From: SSF53 sp036170535
GTDB lineage: Bacteria > Spirochaetota > Leptospiria > Leptospirales > Leptonemataceae
Assembly (NCBI GenBank): GCA_036170535.1
Contig: JAVHPJ010000237.1
Span: 15,809-79,808, forward strand
DNA: 64,000 nucleotides
Reading direction: 5' to 3'
Shown: piece after piece, positions 27,061 to 35,284 of the stretch
Numbering within the stretch: the stretch's first letter is position 1
How the letters are laid out: every line of letters starts with the position of its first letter
Made by a program: the position numbers and the translations under genes
Notes under the pieces: model-generated
What the model was told of the DNA's origin: nothing
The model's input: only the letters and a program-made list of their open reading frames with translations
Databases searched by the model: none

Positions 27061-28285
27061 CGCGGCCGGTGCCGCCGGCGCGTCCCAGTTGTTGTCCGGC
27101 CGTCACCATCTGCCCGCTGTAGACGTGCATGTCGCTCAGATGCATGTAGCCGGTGAAGACCTTGTTGCCGTGATCCACCAGAACAAAATTCCCTTCCAGG
27201 TGCATGCGCTCCGCCAGCGCAACGCGACCGTCGGCCATGGCGAAGATCGGGTCGCCGGTGCGGCCGCGCAGATCGACGCCGCGGTGTCGATATTGCGAGG
27301 AGCCGTCTGCGATGCGTCGGCGGTTACGAAAGTAAAACCGATTGGTGCGCCGCAGCGTATAAAAGGGCGATGTGATCTTATGAAAATCGCGCGGATGCGC
27401 CAGTCGGCTTGCGAAATAGTCCGGACTCGCGCTGGCAAAGGCGCGCGCCTTGCGCAGACCTTCCTGTCGTAAGCGTTCGATTTGCTCCGGATCCGGCGGA
27501 TCCGCCGGACGGCGCCGTTCGGGGGGCCCCGCATTGATGCGCGCGACTGACACGCGAAACGGCGTGCTGCGCACGGCGAGATTGTAGCCGTAGCGCGCCG
27601 TGCGGCCGGCATGTTCTACATTCACCTCGATGCGCTGCGGTCCGGCGCGCAGATCCGGCGCAAAACCGAACAGAGCCGTGTAGCCGCGCGCCGTCCGCGT
27701 GAGCGGCAGGGCGGCGCCGGCAAAGAGCACCGTGAACGCCGTGCCGGCGGCGAATTCCGTCGCCCGTGCGGGCGGTCGCAGTTCCAGATACGCAGCCTCG
27801 CCCTGAGCAAAACTGCGGGCGTAGACTTCCAGCTGGAACTGCGCGCTCTGAAAGCGACGCCGCACCGCCGGCGGCGGGGCCCAGTTGAGCGGCAAAGTCA
27901 GGCTGGTTCCGGAGCGTTCGATCGTACGTTGACCGACGGCTTCCGGCTGCGCCGGACGCGCGGCGCTGCGCGCGCGGTTTACGCCGACTTTCAGGCGGCG
28001 GCCTGCCGGAAGGGCCGCGTCCGGCTGCATGCCGTTCATGCGCGCCAGCGTTGCGACCGGCACCCGAAATCGTTGTGCAATGTGCGAGAGGGTGTCGCCG
28101 CGCCGCACGCGGTAGTAGAGCGGTCGGGATTCGGCCGGATTGCGGCCGGGGGCGGCCTCGAGCGCGGGATCCAGAATCGGGTGCGTCGGCCCGCCGGCCA
28201 ATGCTGCATAGAGGCCGGCCGCGAGCGTCACGGCGGCCAGGCGGCGTCGGGTAGAGGGGCGGTTGTCGCTGGCGCTGCGTTTCAT
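26972..28285 (-). CDS. LysM-M23 peptidoglycan peptidase, exported
   Basis: 437 residues from the ATG at 28283-28285. It has an N-terminal signal or anchor (RLAAVTLAAGLYAALAGG) and a LysM domain near 55-100 (YRVRRGDTLSHIAQRF, LARMNGM). A middle beta-rich region follows, then a C-terminal M23 domain with zinc motifs YRHRGVDLRG and GPHLHMSLW plus MHLSDMHV. It should bind and cleave cell-wall peptides during growth. Its last 89 bases overlap the convergent sensor gene, so both C-termini are encoded in the same DNA. Confidence 0.88.
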   Translation of the reverse strand: MKRSASDNRPSTRRRLAAVTLAAGLYAALAGGPTHPILDPALEAAPGRNPAESRPLYYRVRRGDTLSHIAQRFRVPVATLARMNGMQPDAALPAGRRLKVGVNRARSAARPAQPEAVGQRTIERSGTSLTLPLNWAPPPAVRRRFQSAQFQLEVYARSFAQGEAAYLELRPPARATEFAAGTAFTVLFAGAALPLTRTARGYTALFGFAPDLRAGPQRIEVNVEHAGRTARYGYNLAVRSTPFRVSVARINAGPPERRRPADPPDPEQIERLRQEGLRKARAFASASPDYFASRLAHPRDFHKITSPFYTLRRTNRFYFRNRRRIADGSSQYRHRGVDLRGRTGDPIFAMADGRVALAERMHLEGNFVLVDHGNKVFTGYMHLSDMHVYSGQMVTAGQQLGRAGGTGRVTGPHLHMSLWIRGTPFDALSLLSLPIQR

Positions 28286-28427
28286 AAGGGCGCTCCCGTT
28301 TGAGTCCGATCCCGGGACCGCGTCCGGCCGTCCGACATCCTTATTCAGGATCGACCCGGCGGCCGAATCTTTTGACCCATTTCGGAAGAGGCACGCCCAT
28401 CGCCGCTGGCAAGCCTTTCCCGGGACC

Positions 28428-29612
28428 TCAGCGCAATTCCGCACTGAGCGCGGCGGCGGCGCGCCGGGCTTTTTCCCGCGCGCCCTCGACTGTGTCCGCC
28501 CGAGCGAGCAAGACGCCCATGCGGCGTTGGCCTGCGACCTCGGGTTTGCCAAACAGGCGCAGGCTGACATCCGGTTCGGCCAGGGCGCGATCCAGATTAT
28601 GGTAGACGATGTTTTTCGATTCGCCTTCGACGAGAAAGGCGACCGAGGCCGACGGGCCCGACTGGCGAATCGCCGGAACCGGCAAACCCAGAATGGCGCG
28701 CGCGTGCAGGGCGAACTCCGAGTTATCCTGGGAGATCAGCGTCACCAGTCCCGTGTCATGCGGCCGCGGCGAAACCTCGCTGAAGTAGACGTTGTCCCCC
28801 GCCACAAAAAGTTCCACGCCAAAAATCCCGAGGCCGCCCAGCGCATCGGTGATTGCTCTGGCGATCCGCTCCGCTTCCGTCAGCGCCGTTGGCGACATGG
28901 CCTGGGGCTGCCAGCTTTCACGGTAATCGCCGGCGATTTGCAGATGGCCGATCGGCGCACAGAACCGCGTCCCGTCGCGTGTGCGAAGAGTCAGCAGAGT
29001 GATTTCGTAATCGAAATTTATAAATCCTTCTACAATCACCGCGCCGCCGCCGGCGCGTCCGCCGGCCTGTGCGTACTGCCAGGCCCCGTCAATCTCGCTC
29101 GCCGTGCGAATCACGCTCTGGCCCTTGCCGGATGAACTCATGATCGGCTTTACCACGCAGGGCAGGCCGATGGCGGCCACGGCGGCCTGAAACTCCGCTT
29201 CCGTCGCGGCAAATCGGTACGGGCTGGTCGCCAGGCCGAGGGTCTCCGCCGCCAGACGCCGGATGCCCTCGCGATTCATGGTGAGTTTTGCCGCGCGCGC
29301 GGTTGGGATCACAGTCTGGCCGGCCGCCTCCCACTCGACCAGTACGTCGGTGGCGATCGCTTCAATTTCCGGCACAATGTAATCGGGTTTTTCTTCGAGG
29401 ATGACGTGGCGCAGGGCCTCGGCGTCGAGCATCGAAATGACGTGCGAGCGATGCGCAACCTGCATGGCGGGCGCGTTGGCGTAGCGATCCACGGCGATGA
29501 CTTCCACGCCAAAGCGCTGCAGTTCCAGCGCGACCTCCTTGCCCAGTTCACCGGCGCCCAACAGCAACACGCGCGTGGCGGATTCGGTAAGCGGAGTTCC
29601 GATTGAGGTCAT
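28428..29612 (-). CDS. purT: formate-dependent phosphoribosylglycinamide formyltransferase
   Basis: 394 residues, normal for PurT. The ATP-grasp architecture is clear: N-terminal LLLGAGELGKEVALELQRFG and VIAVDRYANAPAMQVAH, then EIEAIAT, the ATP-binding VKPIMSSSGKGQS and the C-terminal metal site FGVELFV...EVSPRPHDTG. It makes formyl-GAR from GAR, formate and ATP in purine synthesis, independent of folate. The esterase gene downstream begins exactly where this region ends on the other side, with abutting start and stop codons. Confidence 0.95.
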   Translation of the reverse strand: MTSIGTPLTESATRVLLLGAGELGKEVALELQRFGVEVIAVDRYANAPAMQVAHRSHVISMLDAEALRHVILEEKPDYIVPEIEAIATDVLVEWEAAGQTVIPTARAAKLTMNREGIRRLAAETLGLATSPYRFAATEAEFQAAVAAIGLPCVVKPIMSSSGKGQSVIRTASEIDGAWQYAQAGGRAGGGAVIVEGFINFDYEITLLTLRTRDGTRFCAPIGHLQIAGDYRESWQPQAMSPTALTEAERIARAITDALGGLGIFGVELFVAGDNVYFSEVSPRPHDTGLVTLISQDNSEFALHARAILGLPVPAIRQSGPSASVAFLVEGESKNIVYHNLDRALAEPDVSLRLFGKPEVAGQRRMGVLLARADTVEGAREKARRAAAALSAELR

Positions 29613-30680
29613 TCAGCGGCGTCGCCCGGACCGGGCCGCGCTGACAAAACTTTTTTGCAACTTCTGTGCGGCCAGTCCCAGTGCGGAGCGCGCCGCTGGC
29701 GCCACTCGCCCGAGGGTGACAAAGCCGTGCATTAAACCTTCGTAGAGCTGCGACTCGGGCTTCGCGCCCAGTCGGCGCAAACGTTCCAGAAATTCAAATT
29801 GCTCGTCCTGCAGCGGATCAAAGCCAGCGAGTTGCATCAGCACCGGCGGCAGCGCTCTTAATTCGCGATCCGTCAGTAAGGCCGGGCTGATGCGCGTTTC
29901 CAGCGCCTGCTCGCGGCGCGCGAGGGCGTGTCCTTTAAAGTATTCGAGTATGGGCGCTGTGAGGGCGTAGCCGCGACCGAATTCCTGAATGCTGGGCCGC
30001 GACTGCGAGAGATCAAGCCAGGGATACAGGAGCCAGAGCGCGCGCGCCGGCGCCAGGCGCAGCTTTTTCGCAGAGCGTGCGGCGTGGATTGCCAGATTTC
30101 CGCCCGCGCTGTCGCCGCCGAGCGCATAACGCGCGGGATCGAGGCCCAGGCGCAGCGCGTGCGCCCTAAACCAGGCAAGCGCTGCCGCAGCGTCATCATG
30201 AGCGGCGGGCAGTTTATGCTCGGGCGCGAGTCGGTAATCTATGGAAAGAACCGCGAAGCCGCCCGTGTTCGCCAGGTTTGCGAGTACAGCGTTGTAAGAA
30301 TCAAGATCGCCGATTACAAAGCCGCCGCCATGAAAATAAATCAAGCAGGCGCTGCGCTTTTCGCCCGCGGGCGCATACAGTCGTGCGCGCAGTTGTACGC
30401 CGCGCGGGCCGGGAAATTCAAGGGTCTCAAACCGTGCGGGCGGCGCAAATTCGAGATCAAAAATCGACATGGTCTCGCGATAAAAGGCGCGCGCGCGAAC
30501 CGGCGACAGGGATTCCAGGTCGGGCTTGATGCGGGCGAGCAGCGCGCCCATCTGCAAGCGCGGATCCAGTTCGCGACCGCGGCGCAGCGTGCGACCGCCG
30601 CTCAGCAGTTGCAGGGCGCGCGGCGGCAAAGCAAGCAGGGCCCGCGCCGCCGCGCGTTCGATTTTGTAGCGCAGCCCCAT
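29613..30680 (-). CDS. hormone-sensitive-lipase-type alpha/beta hydrolase
   Basis: 355 residues. It has the family's oxyanion motif in IYFHGGGFVIGD, SIDYRLAPEHKLPAAHDDA, the nucleophile GGDSAGGNLA, the acid in AGFDPLQDE and the His in GLMHGF. These esterases hydrolyse short or medium acyl esters. Its stop codon abuts the purT start on the same strand, and it lies just downstream of the FAD monooxygenase gene, so it may be read from that promoter. Confidence 0.9.
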   Translation of the reverse strand: MGLRYKIERAAARALLALPPRALQLLSGGRTLRRGRELDPRLQMGALLARIKPDLESLSPVRARAFYRETMSIFDLEFAPPARFETLEFPGPRGVQLRARLYAPAGEKRSACLIYFHGGGFVIGDLDSYNAVLANLANTGGFAVLSIDYRLAPEHKLPAAHDDAAAALAWFRAHALRLGLDPARYALGGDSAGGNLAIHAARSAKKLRLAPARALWLLYPWLDLSQSRPSIQEFGRGYALTAPILEYFKGHALARREQALETRISPALLTDRELRALPPVLMQLAGFDPLQDEQFEFLERLRRLGAKPESQLYEGLMHGFVTLGRVAPAARSALGLAAQKLQKSFVSAARSGRRR

Positions 30681-30701
30681 GAGTCGGCCGGAACTGCGCG
30701 C

Positions 30702-32156
30702 TCAGACCCGGGCGGCTGCGCGTCCGGCGCGAGCTTGCGCACCAGGGCTTCTGGCGCGACTTGCGCGGCTCGAAGTTTTTGCGTTGTCTTCATAGGTCTG
30801 TGCGCGCGCTTCAAGGCTCGGTTTACGACCGGTTTTGTTCGCACGGGCCTGGCCGCGTCGGGTTTCTTTTGCAATCTCGTGCAGGTAGAGTTCAAAATCC
30901 ACCTGGATTGTATGGCGCGGCGAACTCAGGTAGCGCTTGTGCATCTCGCGTTCGTAGCGTTCCATCTCGCTGAGCATCTGCGCTTCGTCCGGCGGCAGAT
31001 ACTCGCCCGCAAACAGCTGTGCGAGCAGTTTGCCCTGCGCTTCGGAGAGCGGCATTACGGCGCCCAGAGGTTGCAGGAGACCGGCGAAGTACAGTCCGGG
31101 CAGACCCGGTTTCATCATGCGTTGAAATAGCGGGATATGATTATCTTTCGCCGCCACAAGCGACTCGTCCAGAAACGGAAACTTCACGTTGTAACCCGTG
31201 CACCAGACGATGACGTCAATGTCTGCTTCCGTTCCGTCTACAAACGCAATGCGTTTGCCTTTGAGTTCCTGGATGTTCGGCTTGAATTTGATATCGCCGG
31301 AACCCAGTCGGCCGAGAATTTCGTTGGAAATGGTCGGATGCGCCTGACCCAGGCTGTGCTCCGGTTTGGGCAGTCCGTAGTTTTCCATTTTGCCGACCGC
31401 AATGCGATACACAATGGAAGCGAGAAATTCTTTGAACCAGAAAGGAACCCATACCGGAAAAAGTTCGGTGAGTTTATCAAAAGGCCGGCCAAAGATATAC
31501 TTGGGCCAGACGTAGGCGCCGCGCCGGCCGGACAGGTACAGATTTTTCGCCAGGCCGCGTCGCGAAAGTTCGACGGCGATATCCATCGCGCTGTTGCCCA
31601 TGCCGACCACGAGCACGTTTTTGCCGCGCATTTTGATCGGACGATCCTCGTCGATGTAGTGATGGGCGTGCACTTCTTCGCCTTTGAATTTTCCCGGAAA
31701 GGCCGGCTCGGGATAACGCGGGGACCAGTGATGGCCGTTGGCGACCACGACAGCGTCGTAATATTTTTCGGCGCCGTTGTCGAGCGTCACCCGCCACACG
31801 CCATCCGGCAAGCGGTCGCAATGGACGACGGCGGTGTTGTAGTGAATGCAGCGATCAAGATCAAACTTCTCAACATACGAGCGAAAGTACTGCCAGATTA
31901 ATTCGTGGCCGGGATAATCGGGGTAGTCGTTCGGCATGGGGAAATCGCGGTACTCCATGCGATCGCGATGGGTGTTGATGTGCAGCGAACGGTAAATGCT
32001 GCTCATGCCGTTATCGTTGTTGAAGCGCCAGAGTCCGCCCACGTCGCTGCCCTTTTCGTAGGTGTCAAAGGGCACGCCCTTATCGCGCAGGGCCTTGCTG
32101 ACCGTCATGCCGGTGCAGCCGGCGCCAATTACGCACACTCGGGGCAAACGCTTCAT
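30702..32156 (-). CDS. FAD-dependent monooxygenase (FMO/Baeyer-Villiger group)
   Basis: 484 residues from the ATG at 32154-32156, preceded by a GGAGG box; the open frame to 32372 is not needed. The FAD motif is VCVIGAGCTGM, the NADPH motif VVGMGNSAMDIA, and the flavin-monooxygenase signature F-x-G-x3-H-x3-Y is seen as FKGEEVHAHHY. It ends with a ~50-residue basic, low-complexity tail. Likely substrates are soft nucleophiles or ketones. It is divergent from a TetR/GMC-oxidoreductase pair and followed by an esterase, which together suggest oxidation and ester cleavage of a lipid or sterol. Confidence 0.9.
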   Translation of the reverse strand: MKRLPRVCVIGAGCTGMTVSKALRDKGVPFDTYEKGSDVGGLWRFNNDNGMSSIYRSLHINTHRDRMEYRDFPMPNDYPDYPGHELIWQYFRSYVEKFDLDRCIHYNTAVVHCDRLPDGVWRVTLDNGAEKYYDAVVVANGHHWSPRYPEPAFPGKFKGEEVHAHHYIDEDRPIKMRGKNVLVVGMGNSAMDIAVELSRRGLAKNLYLSGRRGAYVWPKYIFGRPFDKLTELFPVWVPFWFKEFLASIVYRIAVGKMENYGLPKPEHSLGQAHPTISNEILGRLGSGDIKFKPNIQELKGKRIAFVDGTEADIDVIVWCTGYNVKFPFLDESLVAAKDNHIPLFQRMMKPGLPGLYFAGLLQPLGAVMPLSEAQGKLLAQLFAGEYLPPDEAQMLSEMERYEREMHKRYLSSPRHTIQVDFELYLHEIAKETRRGQARANKTGRKPSLEARAQTYEDNAKTSSRASRARSPGAQARAGRAAARV

Positions 32157-32228
32157 TACTTCCTCCCGGCCGCCCCGCAGAGAAGCGCGCCGCTGCCCTG
32201 AGCTCGGGCGCCGCGCTGCCGCCGGCAA

Positions 32229-32257
32229 GAAAAAAGGTGACGCCCCCGTCACTTTTT
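32229..32257. promoter_or_regulatory. candidate TetR operator in divergent promoter region
   Basis: An inverted repeat AAAAAGGTGACG / CGTCACTTTTT around a CCCC centre, with one bulged base. It lies 36-64 bases before the TetR start and about 75 before the FMO start. A site for the adjacent TetR protein is the simplest reading. It could also be a rho-independent hairpin, but no gene ends here. Confidence 0.45.
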
Positions 32258-32292
32258 CATTGCGGGGCCCCAGGGCCCGGGAAAAGTGCGGC

Positions 32293-32985
32293 ATGCGGGC
32301 CAGATCTTCCCCGGGGCTGCGGGAAACCAAAAAGGCGGCCAATCGCGAGGCGATTCTCGCGGCCGGTCGCAAGGTGTTTATCGATACCGGCTACGAGGCT
32401 TGCACAATTCGCGACATTGTGCGCGAAAGCGGTTTGAGCCCGGGAACCTTCTATAACTATTTCGACAGTAAAGAAGCCGTAATGCGCGCGCTGCTCGGCG
32501 ATCTTGCCAATGAAGTGCGGCGGCGCATTAAACAGGCGCGATCCGCCGCGCGCAGTCCGCGCAGCTTTATTGAAGACGCCTACTTCGCTTACTTCAACGC
32601 GGTCGCCTCCGATCCGGACAATCTGCGTATGATGGCGCGCAATCAGAGCATTTTGCGCTCGCTCATCTTTGAAGGCGGACCTGTCCAGGCGATTGTCGAC
32701 GAGCTGGCTGCGGACTTGCAACTGGCGATCAAAAACAAACTATTCCCGGCCTTTGACGTGCAGCTGGCCACCTGCGCCATCGTCGGGGCGGGCTTTGAGC
32801 TCTTAATTCAAATGGCGATGAACTCCGCCGTAGGACCGCGGGACGCGGCCGCCTTTTTATCGCGCCTGTTTGTGGGCGGACTGCTGGCGACGACCGCCAG
32901 CGATCTGGATGCGACGCAGGCCGCGCTGGCGGTCCGGTCGCGGCCGCGATTGGCGAAGAACCTACAAAACTCCAGGGACGCGTGA
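32293..32985 (+). CDS. TetR/AcrR-family regulator
   Basis: 230 residues from the ATG at 32293. The N-terminal helix-turn-helix is typical: REAILAAGRKVFIDTGYEACTIRDIV followed by GTFYNYFDSKEAVMRAL (shown in parts: IRDIVRESGLSPGTFYNYF). The rest is a helical ligand-binding domain ending in a region with two hydrophobic helices. Its last bases overlap or abut the GMC oxidoreductase start, so the two are an operon, and it faces the divergent FMO gene. It probably represses both in the absence of a lipid-like ligand. Confidence 0.9.
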   Translation: MRARSSPGLRETKKAANREAILAAGRKVFIDTGYEACTIRDIVRESGLSPGTFYNYFDSKEAVMRALLGDLANEVRRRIKQARSAARSPRSFIEDAYFAYFNAVASDPDNLRMMARNQSILRSLIFEGGPVQAIVDELAADLQLAIKNKLFPAFDVQLATCAIVGAGFELLIQMAMNSAVGPRDAAAFLSRLFVGGLLATTASDLDATQAALAVRSRPRLAKNLQNSRDA

Positions 32986-32987
32986 AC

Positions 32988-34721
32988 ATGCAAACTTCGA
33001 TACATTACGACTACGACTACATTGTCATCGGTTCTGGTTTTGGCGGCAGCGTCTCCGCGATGCGCCTTGCGCAAAAAGGCTATTCGGTGGCGGTGCTTGA
33101 GTCCGGCAAACGCTGGCGACCGGCGGATTTCCCCAAAACAAACTGGTCCCTGCATAAGTTTTTGTGGATGCCGGGCTTGCGCTTCTTTGGCATTCAGCGT
33201 CTCAATTTATTAAACGACTTTTTCTTGCTGAGCGGCGCGGGGGTCGGCGGCGGCAGCCTCGTCTACGGCAACACCCTGTATGTGCCGGGCGAGACCCTGT
33301 TTCGCACGCGCGCCTTCGCCGGCATGGGCGGAAAAAAAGAGCTGCTGCCCTTTTACGAAATTGCGCTGCGCATGCTCGGCGTGACGGAAAATCCCGCCTT
33401 TGGTCCGGGCGATCGGCTGCTGGAAGAATATGCGCAGGAGATCGGCAAGGGCAAAACCTTTCGGCCCACGCCGGTCGGCGTGTATTTTGGCAAGCCCGGT
33501 GTAACCGAAAAAGATCCGTACTTCGGCGGCGACGGGCCGGACCGCACAGGCTGCAACTTTTGCGGCGGCTGCATGGTCGGCTGTCGTTTTGGCGCAAAAA
33601 ACACGCTGGATCGAAACTATCTCTATTTTGCCGAAAAACTGGGCGCGATTGTGTTTCCCGAGACCAAAGCGACGGAGATTGCGCCGCTTAACGCCGACGG
33701 CGCGGTGGACCCGGACGCCACGGGCGAATACGGTTACGAGATTTGTACCAAATCAACCACCAGTTGGACCGGCGGCCCGCGCCGCCGCCTGCGCGCAAAG
33801 TCGGTCGTGTTGTCGGCCGCGGTGCTCGGCACAGTCGGCCTGTTAATGAAAATGCGCGAGCAGGGCAAGATGAAGCGCATTTCGTCGCAACTGGGCGAAC
33901 GGGTGCGCACGAACTCGGAAACAGTGCTGGCGATTACAAAATACGACGGTTCGACCGATTTTTCGCGCGGCGTGGCGATCACGTCTTCGATTCACGTCGA
34001 CGACCACACGCACATTGAAGGGGTGAAGTATTCGGAAAACTCCGACTTCTTCGGCGCGATTGCGAGCGTCGTGACCGACGGCGGCGGCTCCATTCCGCGT
34101 CCGCTGCGCTTTTTCGCGACGATTATCAAGCAGCCCTTGTATTTTCTGAAGGCGAGCTGGCCCTTTGGCTTTGCAAAAAAGTCGCTGATCCTGCTCGTAA
34201 TGCAGACGATCGACAACAGCATTCGTCTGGTCCGCAAGCGCCGGCTGGCCTGGCCCTTTCAAAAGTCGATGACCTCCGCGCTTTCGAGCGGCGAGCCCAC
34301 GCCGACCTATATCCCGGCCGCCAACGCCGCGGCGCGATCCATCGCTGCAAAAATTGGCGGCGTGCCGCGCAGTTCCTTAAACGACGTTCTGCTGAATGCT
34401 CCAATTACCGGGCATATTATGGGCGGCTGCATCATGGGCGCGACAGCAGCGGACGGCGTAATCGATTATGAAAATCGCGTCTTTGGTTACGAAAATCTGC
34501 GCGTATGCGACGGCTCGATGATCACCGAAAACCTCGGCGTGAATCCCAGTTTGACGATTACAGCTCTGAGCGAACGCGCGATGAGCTTTGTACCGCCGCG
34601 CAGCGAGCGCGATATAACGCACTTCAAGTTTGAAAAGGCCCTGGGGATTACCCGAACTCTCTTTCAGACGCGCCGCTGGCTGGTCGGGCGCGCCGCTAAA
34701 CCTGCGCTGCGGCGCGGTTAG
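32988..34721 (+). CDS. GMC-family oxidoreductase, cholesterol-oxidase type
   Basis: 577 residues from the ATG at 32988; a GTG at 32982 overlaps the TetR stop and is the alternative. The FAD motif is VIGSGFGGSVSAMRLA, followed by GAGVGGGSLVYGNTL. A Cys cluster CNFCGGCMVGC near residue 190 resembles the one in actinobacterial ChoD-like enzymes. The C-terminus has HIMGGCIMG and GVNPSLTITALSERA, the usual catalytic His region. The enzyme oxidises an alcohol, plausibly a sterol, to a ketone. It is coupled to a TetR regulator and divergent from the FMO gene. Confidence 0.87.
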   Translation: MQTSIHYDYDYIVIGSGFGGSVSAMRLAQKGYSVAVLESGKRWRPADFPKTNWSLHKFLWMPGLRFFGIQRLNLLNDFFLLSGAGVGGGSLVYGNTLYVPGETLFRTRAFAGMGGKKELLPFYEIALRMLGVTENPAFGPGDRLLEEYAQEIGKGKTFRPTPVGVYFGKPGVTEKDPYFGGDGPDRTGCNFCGGCMVGCRFGAKNTLDRNYLYFAEKLGAIVFPETKATEIAPLNADGAVDPDATGEYGYEICTKSTTSWTGGPRRRLRAKSVVLSAAVLGTVGLLMKMREQGKMKRISSQLGERVRTNSETVLAITKYDGSTDFSRGVAITSSIHVDDHTHIEGVKYSENSDFFGAIASVVTDGGGSIPRPLRFFATIIKQPLYFLKASWPFGFAKKSLILLVMQTIDNSIRLVRKRRLAWPFQKSMTSALSSGEPTPTYIPAANAAARSIAAKIGGVPRSSLNDVLLNAPITGHIMGGCIMGATAADGVIDYENRVFGYENLRVCDGSMITENLGVNPSLTITALSERAMSFVPPRSERDITHFKFEKALGITRTLFQTRRWLVGRAAKPALRRG

Positions 34722-34859
34722 ATCCGACGCCACGTAGGTAATTCTACAAGCGTCAGCGGGCCAGTTGGATCGTCTCGCAAATGTAGCGCTTTGTAAATTT
34801 TTAGGGTTTTCATCAAAAAATGCATGCCGGCGGCGCCGGGATATGTGAAACTCTGGCGT

Positions 34860-35267
34860 ATGACGCCCCTGATGGGTGAAGTGCTGATCGTGGATGAGGA
34901 TGCGCATGCGCGCGCGGCGGTGCGCTATTTGTGTTCCAGTCTTGGCGTAAACGTCCGCGAGGCCAGCAATGGACTTGAGGCCGTGGAGACCTTTGCGGCC
35001 TCGCGCAGCGGCGTAATACTCATGAACCTCAGTCTGCCCGGGCTGGACGGGTTTGAATCGGCGCGCCGCATTATTGAACTGGCCGGCGAGTCGCCGCCTG
35101 CGATTTATGCTGTTGGCGATTGTGCGGATGGCGACGTGCACGCGCGCTGCCGCGCATCAGGGATGAACGGCTTTTATCCGCGGCCGGTCAGCCTCATGGA
35201 AATCGCCGGCGAAATTATTCGTCATCTGCAGAAACTCTGTCCGCGCGCCCAACGCCAGGCGTCCTGA
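34860..35267 (+). CDS. stand-alone receiver-domain protein lacking the phosphoacceptor Asp
   Basis: 135 residues from the ATG at 34860; an ATG at 34824 gives 147. It is a single CheY-like receiver: acidic pocket in LIVDEDAHA, then VILMNLSLPGLDGFE where the phosphorylated Asp should be. The codon at 35025-35027 is AAC (Asn). The usual Thr/Ser is Gly (YAVGD) and the invariant Lys is Arg (YPRPVS). It is therefore probably a pseudo-receiver that binds a partner without phosphorylation. Solitary gene. Confidence 0.82.
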   Translation: MTPLMGEVLIVDEDAHARAAVRYLCSSLGVNVREASNGLEAVETFAASRSGVILMNLSLPGLDGFESARRIIELAGESPPAIYAVGDCADGDVHARCRASGMNGFYPRPVSLMEIAGEIIRHLQKLCPRAQRQAS

Positions 35268-35284
35268 GAACGCCGCCTGCCCGG

